Source of the DNA: Paludibacter sp.
Lineage (GTDB): Bacteria; Bacteroidota; Bacteroidia; Bacteroidales; Paludibacteraceae
Reading direction: 5' to 3'
NCBI GenBank assembly: GCA_009781075.1
Contig: WQYU01000010.1
Coordinates: 1 to 34,739 of the forward strand
Length of the DNA: 34,739 nt
Shown here: positions 5,826 to 14,623 of the stretch, piece after piece
Position numbering within the stretch: the first letter of the stretch is position 1
Layout: every line of letters begins with the position of its first letter
Translations under genes and position numbers: made by a program
Notes under the pieces: model-generated
Seen by the model: the letters and a program-made list of their open reading frames with translations, nothing else
What the model was told of the DNA's origin: nothing
Database searches by the model: none

Positions 5826-7361
5826 TTATTTTGTCAATTGTGATGGTACTCTTGGCTGGGTGGTGATAGCACCAAGATTACGATAGTCAATATAACCCAT
5901 ACCATAGCCCACATAACTTGACTCTGCACGCATAATGTTTTCTCCTGTAAGCAGTAGCGTGGTAAATCCACTCATTTCAGCATCTACAAAGTTTGTGCCT
6001 CTGACAACACCTGTTGTCTTAATAGGCAGCCAAGTAGTCTGGTCTGTTGTTGAGCCGATGCCCATTTGTCCATAGGTGTTTTCACCTGTTGTGAATACGC
6101 CTATCGAAGTGATTGCTGTCAATCCCCCGTTACCATAATTGTACCGTCCCGCTGCAATGCTTGTCAAAGTATCTGTTCCTTCTACAAATCCGGGAAGTGT
6201 AGTAACTTTGGTCGGTGCAATAACTATTGTACCTGCTGCACCCAAGGCATTGTTTCTACCCCAAACATACAAGTTTTTGCTGTCCTGTGAAATGGCTGCT
6301 CCACTATAATATCCCATTGCTATTTTGCCTATCGGGGTATTATCGGGTATATTAATTTGCACAGGTGTTGCCACGTTTGCGGTAGCGCCTGTTCCAAGTT
6401 TACCTGTTGCACCTACACCCCAAACATACACCTTGCCCGACTTAGTTACAGCGCCGCAACTATTGTCCGATGAGGCAATATAAACCACGGGGTCTACGGT
6501 ATATAAAGGTAATCCTGCTGTTATTTGCGTCCATGTGTTGGCAATAGCGCCGGTACCATTGGGAGTATTACCTCCTACCGTATAAATTCTACCATCTTTG
6601 GTAAGAACATAAGAGTTTGCAGAATTTGCCTCGCACTGAATTGCCTCGCCCAAAACTGCTGTAGGACGCCAGCAAAACATTGGGTCGCCCGCAGCATTTG
6701 TTACAAGATTTGGCGTTCCTGTATTCCCTGTATTTCCTGCAGCAGCATCATCGGGTAAACCAGTGCGGTAGTTTGCATTGCTTCCCCAGGTCCAAACCTG
6801 TCCAAGAACATCTACTGCTATTGAATGGGTAGTACCTGCCGAAACGTCGAGGCATGGCGAGGCAAACACCATAAGAAAAGATGGTATTCTACCTGTGTTA
6901 CGTCCCAATCCTGTTACATAACCGGTATTTCGACCTGCAACATAAATTGCCCTGTCATCATGTCCGATAACAAGGGTAATATATTGAGACATAGAAGCAT
7001 GCCTTATTTTAAAGTCAGCGCCTACGCTTAAAATGTTAGCCACTGTTGAGCGGAAACCTCCTTCGTCAAGCAGACAGTTGCTCCATCCGTGCGTTGTCAT
7101 TATTCTCACACAATTTTTTGTTGCGTCAAAAGCAATTGTACCATGCATTGCATCAGTGCCGTCAGGACGCAGAACATCGGAGATATTCTCTGCTACAGGC
7201 AATACAATGCCGCTTGTATTACTATATCCGTTGGCATTATTTACGTCAAGAACGCCACGTGGATTATTGTCCATCTTTCCTATTGATACCTGTGCATTGA
7301 TATTTACAAACGCAATTACGCAGGCAATTGTTGTTAATGTATATTTCTTTATTAATTTCAT
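5826..7361 (-). CDS. Secreted RCC1-repeat propeller protein 1
   Basis: 511 residues. A signal peptide (CVIAFVNINAQ) is followed by a head domain at about 24-98 (NPRGVLDVNN, SGIVLPV, MHGTIAFDATKNCVR, GWSNCL) related to those of the first two genes. The rest has seven RCC1-like blade motifs of the type [hydrophobic]-Y-x-x-G: AIYVAG, VWTWGSNANYRTG, RIYTVGG, KVYVWGVGATGKLG, NLYVWGRNN, GVFTTGENTYGQMG and SYVGYGMG. Seven blades is what a closed RCC1 propeller needs. Bacterial RCC1 proteins are usually secreted binding or adhesion proteins, so the role here is inferred only. No catalytic residues or type IX secretion C-terminal domain are visible. It is the last gene of a three-gene operon, 25 bp after the next paralogue. 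Confidence 0.85.
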   Translation of the reverse strand: MKLIKKYTLTTIACVIAFVNINAQVSIGKMDNNPRGVLDVNNANGYSNTSGIVLPVAENISDVLRPDGTDAMHGTIAFDATKNCVRIMTTHGWSNCLLDEGGFRSTVANILSVGADFKIRHASMSQYITLVIGHDDRAIYVAGRNTGYVTGLGRNTGRIPSFLMVFASPCLDVSAGTTHSIAVDVLGQVWTWGSNANYRTGLPDDAAAGNTGNTGTPNLVTNAAGDPMFCWRPTAVLGEAIQCEANSANSYVLTKDGRIYTVGGNTPNGTGAIANTWTQITAGLPLYTVDPVVYIASSDNSCGAVTKSGKVYVWGVGATGKLGTGATANVATPVQINIPDNTPIGKIAMGYYSGAAISQDSKNLYVWGRNNALGAAGTIVIAPTKVTTLPGFVEGTDTLTSIAAGRYNYGNGGLTAITSIGVFTTGENTYGQMGIGSTTDQTTWLPIKTTGVVRGTNFVDAEMSGFTTLLLTGENIMRAESSYVGYGMGYIDYRNLGAITTQPRVPSQLTK

Positions 7362-7386
7362 TGTTTTTACAATTTATATTTAAATA

Positions 7387-9072
7387 TTATTTTTTAATAG
7401 CACTAAATATCACTGATGTATTAGGTCCATTGCCCAATTGTGTATTAGTGTTCGACCCTACACCATAAGCAGTATAGTCTGCAAATTGGAGATTCACGGC
7501 ATTTATGCCTGTACAAATTATTGATTGATTGTAAAATATGGAAATATGAGTATATACGGTACCCTGATAAATTCCGTGATTTTGTATTTCAGTCAATGGC
7601 TGTACAGTTGCCAAAGCCGCTCCTGTTGTTATATTTACAACGCCGAGCGTACCAGCAGTGCCGTCATTGTTGTTGCCTGATGCGTATAATTTCCCCTTAT
7701 CGGTTGCCAAAAGCATTCTCTGTCCCAAATACGTTCCATCTCCTTGACGACGTCCAAGAGTAATAGCAATTATGTTTTCGTCAGGGTCAAGGAAACCATT
7801 AAACGCTGTTACCTCTGTCGGAGTTCTTATTACATTGGTCATCCATCCGGGCAAAACGTAATTGCCATAAGGACCTCCCCAAAGATACATTTTGTTGTCG
7901 GTAGAAATTCCTACGCCAATTGTAAAATTAATAGAAAACAGTTTGAAAACAACACCCGGAGGCGAAGCCAAGGCAACAGGCGTAAGTTGATTGGTTGTGA
8001 TTGCTCCCAATCCAAGTCGGCTGTTAGAATTATTTCCCCAAACATAAATTTTGCCGTCAGAGCCGATTGCCGCTCCATCCCTGAATCCCATCGAGATATC
8101 TATTGCTGTCATTCCACCGGGTAGATTTACCTGTTGGAATGTTATCTGGTTTCCGGCAGTCGTTCCGTTACCATTAGCGCCGAGAGCATTTGACCCACAA
8201 GCAAATATTTTGCCCGATTCGGTAAGTATCAAGGCATTATAAATACTTGCCTCACACTTCAGAGCCTTTTCTCCTTCAGGCAACAATATCTTTTTAGGCG
8301 ACATTGTATAACCGGCGGTTACACCCTGACCTGTGCGTCCATACGAATTGACGCCCCAAGTATAGACATCTCCGTTTGCGAGTACTGCCATTCCGAAATT
8401 ATAACCCGCCGACACATCTTTGGCAGGTTCTCCAATAATAAGTTGCCACGACCCCCTTCCGGAACTTATTCCTTTACCTGTTCTGTAAGAGGCATTATTA
8501 CCTGTGGTATAAACACACATGTCAGTGGCATTAATACCAACAGAATAATAATAATGGGTTGACGCTTTAATCATTTTAAAATCAGCCCCACCAAGCAAAC
8601 GATAATTTATAGAGTCATTCAAAGTGGTTGCATCAATAATATTGCCGCTCCAATTACCAAGTTTGGATGATTTTTTATAACGCATTCCGTTTGTGGATTT
8701 GTCGTACACTATTGTTCCACCCGGTGCCTCTGTCGAAGAGTTACCCTTAGCATCAGTACCCGGTTGTGGTACATAATACATGGTTGTTGTAACTATACCT
8801 TCATCATCGGTAACAGATTCTGACACATTAGCAAAAGGTGCATTCGGGGTAACTACCATAGGATAGTATTTGGGATTTGTACCCGTAGTTTTGATAAATA
8901 TTGTATCAGCCGAAGACACGCATGGCAATACAAGCCCCATAGTAGCAAAAGCGCTGTTATGGTTAATGTCAAGCATTCCGCGCGGAGTACTGTCGCCTCC
9001 TATTCTAACCTGCGAAAACAAAAAGGCAGGCATTAATGTTATCAATATTGTTATATACTTTTTCATTATCAT
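7387..9072 (-). CDS. Secreted RCC1-repeat propeller protein 2
   Basis: 561 residues, with start either at 9072 or at the second ATG at 9066 (MKKYITI). The signal peptide ends at LFSQ. The head domain runs from 22 to about 150 (TPRGMLDINHNSAF, MGLVLPC, GGTIVYDKSTNGMRY, GNWSGN). Seven blade motifs follow: CVYTTGNNASYRTG, DVYTWGVNSYGRTG, KIFACGSNALGANG, KIYVWGNNSNSRLG, KMYLWGGPYG, KLYASGNNNDG and TAYGVGSNTNTQLG. It is a diverged paralogue of its two neighbours and has an extra linker of about 40 residues inside the head. There are 101 bp to the upstream gene and 25 bp to the downstream one, all on the same strand. The binding partner is unknown. Confidence 0.85.
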   Translation of the reverse strand: MIMKKYITILITLMPAFLFSQVRIGGDSTPRGMLDINHNSAFATMGLVLPCVSSADTIFIKTTGTNPKYYPMVVTPNAPFANVSESVTDDEGIVTTTMYYVPQPGTDAKGNSSTEAPGGTIVYDKSTNGMRYKKSSKLGNWSGNIIDATTLNDSINYRLLGGADFKMIKASTHYYYSVGINATDMCVYTTGNNASYRTGKGISSGRGSWQLIIGEPAKDVSAGYNFGMAVLANGDVYTWGVNSYGRTGQGVTAGYTMSPKKILLPEGEKALKCEASIYNALILTESGKIFACGSNALGANGNGTTAGNQITFQQVNLPGGMTAIDISMGFRDGAAIGSDGKIYVWGNNSNSRLGLGAITTNQLTPVALASPPGVVFKLFSINFTIGVGISTDNKMYLWGGPYGNYVLPGWMTNVIRTPTEVTAFNGFLDPDENIIAITLGRRQGDGTYLGQRMLLATDKGKLYASGNNNDGTAGTLGVVNITTGAALATVQPLTEIQNHGIYQGTVYTHISIFYNQSIICTGINAVNLQFADYTAYGVGSNTNTQLGNGPNTSVIFSAIKK

Positions 9073-9173
9073 ATTTTCTATTTTTTTAGATTTTAGATTT
9101 TAAGAATTGATATTTTAGATATTTAATTTAATATAATTAGGAAATACCTAAATTCTCAAATTCCGATTAAAGT

Positions 9174-10910
9174 TTATTGTTTAATATTCTGTGGTAAAGG
9201 TAGAGTTGCAAATGTAGCATCTACCGCTCCAAGTTCATTGTTGATTACTTCTCCAACACCATAGCCATAACTGCCGCTCTCTGTAATAGTTCCTGCCCCA
9301 TCGTCGTCCAGCACTAATGTTTGTTTGAACAAACTGTGAGTAACACCGATAGATGCCTGGTCGAAATATGTTCCGGGGTAAATGGTTTTATCATACATCG
9401 GCAAAAAACCGCTTGTTATCAATCCGCGCAAGCCCGTTGCAGGCGATGGCGAATAGATAGTGGTTGTTGATTTCGGTACAACGCCCAATCCCCAACGCTC
9501 AGGGTTATTATTGCTTCCTGCTGCGTAGATATTTTTGTCGGTAATTACTATTGAACCGCCTACTGTGGTTGATGCCGTACCGCCGCTAACATTTGTTGTA
9601 AAACGGCTTGCGGCAATACTTACAATCACATCGGTAGCAGGATTGAAACCACCCGAAATTAACTTGTCAGTAACTTCAACAGGCGATGGTTGAACAGCCG
9701 CAGTCGTGCCGACACTGCCGCCCCAGCCTTGCGCTGCACCCCAACCATAGAGATGTTTGCCATCTTCGCTCACTGCCAAACCGTGATTTGTTCCCAGTGC
9801 AACCTGTTTAATCTTCACTCCCACAGGAAAGGTAATCTGAGTCGGAGATGTTACATAACCTATAGTTGCGCCTGTACCGGTTGCTCCGCTTGTAGCAGCA
9901 TTTCCCCACATATAAACATTGCCGTCCATATCAATTGCTGCTGCTGTTCGATTGGAAAGAGCAATATCTTTCATCGCACTACTTGTGGGGAATGTAACTA
10001 ATGTAGGCATATAACCTGTTGCATTCTGCACTCCATTACCAATTTGTGCATTGGTATTGCGTCCAAAAGCATATACTTTGCCGTTTTTAGACATTACCAT
10101 CGAGGTCAAATCACCGGCTTCAACTCGAATAATAGTATCGCCTGCTGCCAATGGAATGCTTTTCACTTGAACAGGAAACACAAAATCTCTGGCAACAGCC
10201 AAAGCAGTGCTGTTTGCAGTTCTACCATAACCGCCCTCGCCCCAACTCCACACACATCCACTTTGAGTAACAACCAACGCATGCACCCTGCCGGCAGAAA
10301 TATCGAGAGTACGGTGGGCAAGAATCATTTTAAAGGTGGTGGTTTGACCGGCTATTGTACCTACAGCCGTTCTGCCGTTGCCGTTAATGCCTGTAGCATA
10401 CACCGCATTGTCCAAATATCCTATTACCAACGAGTATTGCTGCCCTGCCGAAACCTTTTTTACCCTCATATTTAAACCTCCATAGACGTCAAAATTGAAA
10501 TAATTACTAATATCCGAAATTTCGGAAAGGCAATCACTCCACCCTTCTGCCGTCCGTACCTTTAAACAACCGGGAACAGAAAAATCTGAAACGCTCGGAA
10601 CAATATCAAAAGTATCCGGTACGACAAATACCATCGTACCCATTACTGCATTTCCACCTTGAGGTGTAACAACAGATTCTACATTATCAACCTTAGGCAA
10701 AACAAAACCTACATTACGAATTGTAGTGTCGTTAACATACTGCTGCCCTTGCAAATGCAACATTCCTTGCGGCGAAATAACAGGCAAATTGTCGGGACTT
10801 TCTTTTCCCGCAGGCGCCTGTACACCAATTCCAACCTGTCCAAAACCATAACCTGACAAAAGCAGGGAAGTACAAATCAGAACTATTATTTTTTTTACAT
10901 GTTTTTTCAT
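9174..10910 (-). CDS. Secreted RCC1-repeat propeller protein 3
   Basis: 578 residues, the first gene of the operon. A signal peptide (LICTSLLLSGYGFGQ) precedes a head domain to about residue 135 (SPQGMLHLQGQQYV, VGFVLPKVDNV, MGTMVFVVPD, GCLKVRTAEGWSDCL). Seven blade motifs follow: AVYATGINGNGRT, CVWSWGEGGYGRT, KVYAFGRNTNAQIG, NVYMWGNAATSG, HLYGWGAAQGWGG, NIYAAGSNNN and GSYGYGVGEV. The GWSDCL end of the head matches the GWSNCL of propeller protein 1, so these two heads are closest. Regularly spaced 'VSAGQQYSLV', 'DISAGRVHALVV' segments between blades are RCC1 hallmarks. It is probably exported to the cell surface; function is unknown. Confidence 0.85.
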   Translation of the reverse strand: MKKHVKKIIVLICTSLLLSGYGFGQVGIGVQAPAGKESPDNLPVISPQGMLHLQGQQYVNDTTIRNVGFVLPKVDNVESVVTPQGGNAVMGTMVFVVPDTFDIVPSVSDFSVPGCLKVRTAEGWSDCLSEISDISNYFNFDVYGGLNMRVKKVSAGQQYSLVIGYLDNAVYATGINGNGRTAVGTIAGQTTTFKMILAHRTLDISAGRVHALVVTQSGCVWSWGEGGYGRTANSTALAVARDFVFPVQVKSIPLAAGDTIIRVEAGDLTSMVMSKNGKVYAFGRNTNAQIGNGVQNATGYMPTLVTFPTSSAMKDIALSNRTAAAIDMDGNVYMWGNAATSGATGTGATIGYVTSPTQITFPVGVKIKQVALGTNHGLAVSEDGKHLYGWGAAQGWGGSVGTTAAVQPSPVEVTDKLISGGFNPATDVIVSIAASRFTTNVSGGTASTTVGGSIVITDKNIYAAGSNNNPERWGLGVVPKSTTTIYSPSPATGLRGLITSGFLPMYDKTIYPGTYFDQASIGVTHSLFKQTLVLDDDGAGTITESGSYGYGVGEVINNELGAVDATFATLPLPQNIKQ

Positions 10911-11248
10911 TATTATTTATATTTTTATATTATTATTTTAATGGATTTTAGTAAATAAATATGCTATACATATTAGTATAATACGTAAAGGTTCTTTGAT
11001 TATATAATAATTTGAACCCATTTTAAATTATTTTATTAATTAAAATGCTGATTATCAGATATGTGAACTCAATATCTGGATATTATTTGATAATTATGAA
11101 ATAGAATTTTATGATTCCCGGATTTATGTCTTCTTTTAACTTTTGTGCAACACAACAATCCAATAAATTAAACAAAATTCTGATTTCAACAACTCATTTT
11201 GCACGTTGTTGTTCCGTTATTTGAAACAACCAAACATAAAGTGATTAC
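10911..11248. other. AT-rich intergenic region, 338 bp
   Basis: It contains no supported gene. CAAACATA at 11231-11238 reads TATGTTTG on the minus strand and could be the -7 box of the RCC1 operon, with a leader of about 315 nt. No closer match to the Bacteroidetes consensus was found. Confidence 0.35.
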
Positions 11249-11941
11249 TTAAAATTGATATGGGGTAGAAGGAGAACGCGGTCCGAATGAGTTGAGAAAA
11301 CCGCACGTAATAATGGTGCAATTAGGCACCATATCTGTCATGGTTGATTTGTTATTAATGGAATAAATGTATTTAATGTCTTCCACATTAGTAATACATA
11401 GATTATAGTACAAATTTCTTTTTGTTTTGCTTACTGTCCTCCTTAAACAGACATCATAATGAGAAGCGCCAATTCCAACAAAAGCAAAAATATTGTTGCC
11501 TCTTTGTACGGAAGTTTTGTCTTTTGCCTTGACTATTGTGGATTTGTGCCCATTTTTGAAGTTGTTTCTATGATTCAACACTTGACGGTGGTGATGTCGT
11601 TTGTGCTTATTATGGTGTAAATCGGTTTCCCGCATTGTAGTTGCATCATCTATTAAATAGATATTTTCTACATTTGAAACAGTATTATGAATATTTTCTA
11701 TTCCACTAATCTCAATATCTTCTCCAATGTACACAGCAGAATTTTGAGAGTTGCCTCTTAACGATACAATACTCAAAAAAAACATCAAAATACCGAAACA
11801 TAAAGTATTTCCTATAAAATGAAAGACAAAAGGACGAAAATACTTTTTCTCTTGATTATTCCGAGCAGATTGACAGGAACAACCACAATTCGGCACTTCA
11901 AGCACCGAATCATAAAAAGTATATTTCGTATTTCTTTTCAT
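11249..11941 (-). CDS. Unknown protein with one membrane segment and a His-rich stretch
   Basis: I do not recognise this 230-residue protein. The N-terminus is short and cysteine-containing (VPNCGCSCQSARN), followed by a hydrophobic segment at about 44-63 (HFIGNTLCFGILMFFLSIVS) that would act as a signal anchor. After it comes a polar region with DLHHNKHKRHHHRQVLNHRNNF, which could bind metal or be merely basic. The C-terminal part (IFAFVGIGASHYDVCLRR, then YNLCITNVEDIKYIYSINNKS) looks folded, with two cysteines. A -7 box at 12000-12007 gives a leader of about 50 nt, so it is probably a real gene. It stands alone upstream of the RCC1 operon on the same strand. Confidence 0.6.
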   Translation of the reverse strand: MKRNTKYTFYDSVLEVPNCGCSCQSARNNQEKKYFRPFVFHFIGNTLCFGILMFFLSIVSLRGNSQNSAVYIGEDIEISGIENIHNTVSNVENIYLIDDATTMRETDLHHNKHKRHHHRQVLNHRNNFKNGHKSTIVKAKDKTSVQRGNNIFAFVGIGASHYDVCLRRTVSKTKRNLYYNLCITNVEDIKYIYSINNKSTMTDMVPNCTIITCGFLNSFGPRSPSTPYQF

Positions 11942-11999
11942 TCTTTAATAATTTAATAATTTAAAATTCTAATATTTTTGACATTAAAATTTCAGTATG

Positions 12000-12007
12000 C
12001 AAAAGTA
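12000..12007 (-). promoter_or_regulatory. -7 box of the unknown membrane-protein gene
   Basis: CAAAAGTA on the + strand reads TACTTTTG on the coding strand, 59 bp upstream of the ATG at 11941. Confidence 0.5.
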
Positions 12008-12370
12008 TTAATATTTTCATTAACTATACATAAAAATATCAATAAACAACTAAATACTAAAATAAAACAATTAAATACTAAAATTTTTTATCATATTTTT
12101 TAATATTAGTTTGATATAAAAAAGTAAGAAAAAAGATTTTTAAAAAATTAATCTTATATCTTCTTTACTGAAAATCAAATAATTAGCAAAAAATATTCTC
12201 TTATAATTAACGACTACAAAATTACTAAATTTTTTTTATTTATACAATAATTTTTTAAATAATTTAAATATTTTTTTTTATAAAATATTCAATAAAAAAA
12301 TATATAAAAAATAATGATTTTATAAGAATGCTGATATCAATGATTTATGTTTTTGTTTTCTAAACAACAA

Positions 12371-12410
12371 ACGTCATTGCGAGGCACAGCAGGCGGCGAA
12401 GCAATCCAGA
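12371..12410 (+). repeat. CATTGCGA...GAAGCAATCC dispersed repeat
   Basis: Second copy of the repeat at 3899-3942, same strand. As at that locus it adjoins a copy of the 115-bp palindromic element, here on its left side. Confidence 0.6.
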
Positions 12411-12420
12411 AAATAATTAT

Positions 12421-12487
12421 CTTGCTGCCATCGTTTGTAACGAAGAGGCTAATGTTATAGCGTTTTTAACGTAAATATTTTATGTTA
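12421..12487 (-). repeat. Palindromic element family, copy C (partial)
   Basis: Matches the reverse complement of copy A over its first two thirds: CTTGCTGCC, TCGTTTGTAACGA, AGCGTTTTTAACGT and ATTTTATGTTAAA. Its right end supplies the stop codon and last residues of the RhuM-like gene, so it marks the truncation point of that gene. Confidence 0.65.
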
Positions 12488-13160
12488 AATAATCCCATAT
12501 TTTTTTGTCGGCATCTGCACGTTTTACTATCAATTCGGCAGCAGTATGTTGGTGAATTGCCCAATGCAATTTGTTTTGAACTTTTTTAAAAAACAAGTCC
12601 GTAATTTTTGCTGTAGAATCATAATCAAGCGCAGTTGAATATATGTCGGTAACTTTTTGATAAAATTTTCGCTCCGAAATACGTATTTCACGGATTTTTT
12701 CAAGTTGCTGTTCAAAATATTCGTCCATTAATACACCCCCTTGCTTAAACCTTTCGACATCCATTACCCATCCCTTAATAGTGTAATCTTTGGCAATTTT
12801 ATTCACCCATTTGCGAAATTGTACTGCACGTAAATTATTGACTTTAAAACCAATAGCAATTATCATTTGCAAATTATAATGTTGTGTACTATACGTTTTT
12901 CCATCGGTAGCAGTTATTCGAAATTTTCGAATAACTGAATTTTCATCTAATTCTTTATCTTCAAAAATCTTTTTGATATGATAATTTATTGTATGCACTT
13001 CCACATCGTACAAAACAGACAATATTTTCTGCGTAAGCCAAATATTTTCGTCTTCATAACGCATTTCAACATTTTGGTGATTGTCGCCTGTTGATGCTAC
13101 AAAAGTCAAATATTCGGCTGCCGATGAACGTATTGTTATTTCATTATCTCGGTTTTTCAT
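12480..13160 (-). pseudogene. RhuM family protein, C-terminally truncated
   Basis: Residues from EITIRSSAAEYLTFVAST through WLTQK, IKKIFEDKELDENSVIRKFR, TATDGKTYSTQHYNLQMIIAIGFKVNN and FRKWVNKIAKDY are the N-terminal and central RhuM (PF13310) motifs. The family has about 330 residues; here 226 remain. In the 7-A run before the end, one extra A would give DKKNMGLFN, which matches the family motif PNMGLTSWKG. A frameshift is therefore likely, and the repeat copy C then ends the gene in either frame. I use the ATG at 13160 because upstream residues (MQLSFNNNQII) are not family-like. RhuM proteins are linked to pathogenicity islands and mobile DNA; their biochemical role is unknown. Confidence 0.75.
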
Positions 13161-13232
13161 TATTATTTGATTATTATTAAAGGACAATTGCAAATCCGCA
13201 CAAGCGCGGTATTTTTTTAAACTCTATTTTAA

Positions 13233-14579
13233 TTATTCTGCGACACAACGGACGCTAAGTCCTTGCACTTTGCTGTAAATGTATAAGTAATCCGTGCTAT
13301 CAAAAAGTAAGAAAAAAGCGTCAGTGTTATTGTACTCCGTACTACTCCAATAGAGTCCGTTCGTGCCTGAATAGTAAAGCGTTCCATATAAGGTACCGTC
13401 GCGATAACCTACAGCAGGTAGAAAAATTTGATTATGTCCTGTTCCAAATCGCCGTCCCCTAACGCCGTTTTGAGTTACCCAACTACTGCCCGAATTATTA
13501 AGAGATGTTAATTCTGCTCTTGTTGGCACGCGCCAACCGTCAGGGCAAGGGTCATTTGTAGCAGTCCAAGTATTTCCTGTTGGGATAGTACCGTCCCAGT
13601 CCCATACGGTTCCTGTTACAGGCCATGCAGTTGGTCTATTCCACTGATAAAATTTTCCTGCGCTTTCTTGTGTCGGTGCAAAAGTGTGAAAAGCGTCTAC
13701 ATTACGAGTAGCCCACCACACACCATTTATCAAAGCGCCTTTATTTACAGTTACCACACAAGTTGCTATTTTATCTCCTGCTTTTGCAGTTATAGTAGCA
13801 TTTCCAACTGCATTGGCGACTACAAGGCAAACACCATCAACTGGATCAATACTGCTTACAACACTTGCAACAGAAGAGTTGCTGCTTGTCCAAGTAACTG
13901 ACTTGTCGGTTGCATTAGCAGGCAGAACAGTTGCTATTAATGTTGTTGTCTCGTCAATAGGCAAACTAAGCGATGTTTCGATTAATGTAATACTTGTCAC
14001 TGCAATAACTGATACTGTAACCATACAAGTAGCCGTTTTATTACCTGCTTTTGCGGTTATAGTTGTACTACCTACAGATTTGGCAGTTACAAAGCCATTT
14101 GCAACACTTGCAACAGAAGCATTGCTACTTGTCCAAGCAACCGACTTGTCGGTTGCATTAGTAGGCAAAACCGTAGCAGTTAATGTCTGCGATTGTCCTA
14201 CTACAAGTGAAAGAGTTGTTTGTGACAATGTAACGCTCTCTACTTCAATAATATTCTCCAAAACCGACACCTCACAAATAGCGGTTTTGCTGCCTGCCTT
14301 TGCGGTTATTGTAACATTTCCCTTTGCTAATGCCGTAAGTTTGCCGTTGTTATCAACAGAAACAATATTTACATTGTTGCTTATCCACAGAACGTTTTGG
14401 TCTGCGTCTTTTGGCATTACTGTTGCAGTCAAAAATTGCTGTTCGCCTATCTGCATTGCAAGTGTTGTTTTGTCAATTTCAATACTTGTTACTTCTTTTT
14501 TCATCTCAATACTTCTGCAAGCGAAAAATAATAATGTTGCAAAAAGTGCAACGACAAATAGAAAATTTACTTTTTTCAT
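13233..14579 (-). CDS. Lipoprotein with three Ig-like (BIG2) domains and a FISUMP domain
   Basis: 448 residues. A signal peptide ends in a lipobox (LLFFAC), with Cys21 as lipidation site, so the protein is membrane anchored and probably surface exposed. Three BIG2 domains follow at about 29-107, 110-190 and 193-283, each with the TSIxIDxTTLxMxIGExxxLTATVxPxxAxDxxVxWxS pattern and an ITAKAGxKTAxCxVxV end. The FISUMP domain covers about 285-448: WWATRNVDA, ESAGKFYQWNR, NDPCPDGWRVPT, FLPAVGYR, LYWSST and LSVRCVAE. The BIG2 repeats act as a stalk that presents the lectin-like tip. The tail codons are rich in NNC/NNT, as in the first gene. It follows the DUF3990 gene by 44 bp on the same strand and has no promoter of its own that I can see. 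Confidence 0.9.
   Translation of the reverse strand: MKKVNFLFVVALFATLLFFACRSIEMKKEVTSIEIDKTTLAMQIGEQQFLTATVMPKDADQNVLWISNNVNIVSVDNNGKLTALAKGNVTITAKAGSKTAICEVSVLENIIEVESVTLSQTTLSLVVGQSQTLTATVLPTNATDKSVAWTSSNASVASVANGFVTAKSVGSTTITAKAGNKTATCMVTVSVIAVTSITLIETSLSLPIDETTTLIATVLPANATDKSVTWTSSNSSVASVVSSIDPVDGVCLVVANAVGNATITAKAGDKIATCVVTVNKGALINGVWWATRNVDAFHTFAPTQESAGKFYQWNRPTAWPVTGTVWDWDGTIPTGNTWTATNDPCPDGWRVPTRAELTSLNNSGSSWVTQNGVRGRRFGTGHNQIFLPAVGYRDGTLYGTLYYSGTNGLYWSSTEYNNTDAFFLLFDSTDYLYIYSKVQGLSVRCVAE
13251..13355 (-). other. Possible DGR variable region in Ig-FISUMP lipoprotein
   Basis: Between WSST and SVRCVA, 20 of 28 codons end in C or T, with runs such as tac aat aac act gac gct ttt ttc. The pattern is weaker than at 1750-1890. 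Some codons (aaa, caa) retain A, which a template-derived segment would allow. This is an inference from codon pattern only. Confidence 0.35.
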
Positions 14580-14623
14580 TTTGATAATAATTTAAATTGT
14601 TATAATAAATTGATTTTAAATTT

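Larger units (their letters stand above)
11942..12479. other. Very AT-rich intergenic region with repeats, 538 bp
   Basis: 12010-12360 is almost pure A/T. A 20-bp direct repeat AAACAA(C/T)TAAATACTAAAAT occurs at 12044-12063 and 12065-12084. A CATTGCGA..GCAATCC repeat lies at 12371-12410, and palindromic element copy C starts at 12421. No reading frame is supported. The composition suggests a decayed or recently rearranged segment. Confidence 0.5.

Noticed and set aside
12044-12084. 20-bp direct repeat as start of a CRISPR or iteron array
   Set aside because: There are only two units, adjacent with one base between them, in nearly pure A/T DNA. There is no third unit and there are no cas or rep genes.
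13813-14595. 260-residue plus-strand frame
   Set aside because: It is antisense to the repetitive Ig-like domains. The long frame follows from their repeated codon pattern, and the protein shows no family motif.
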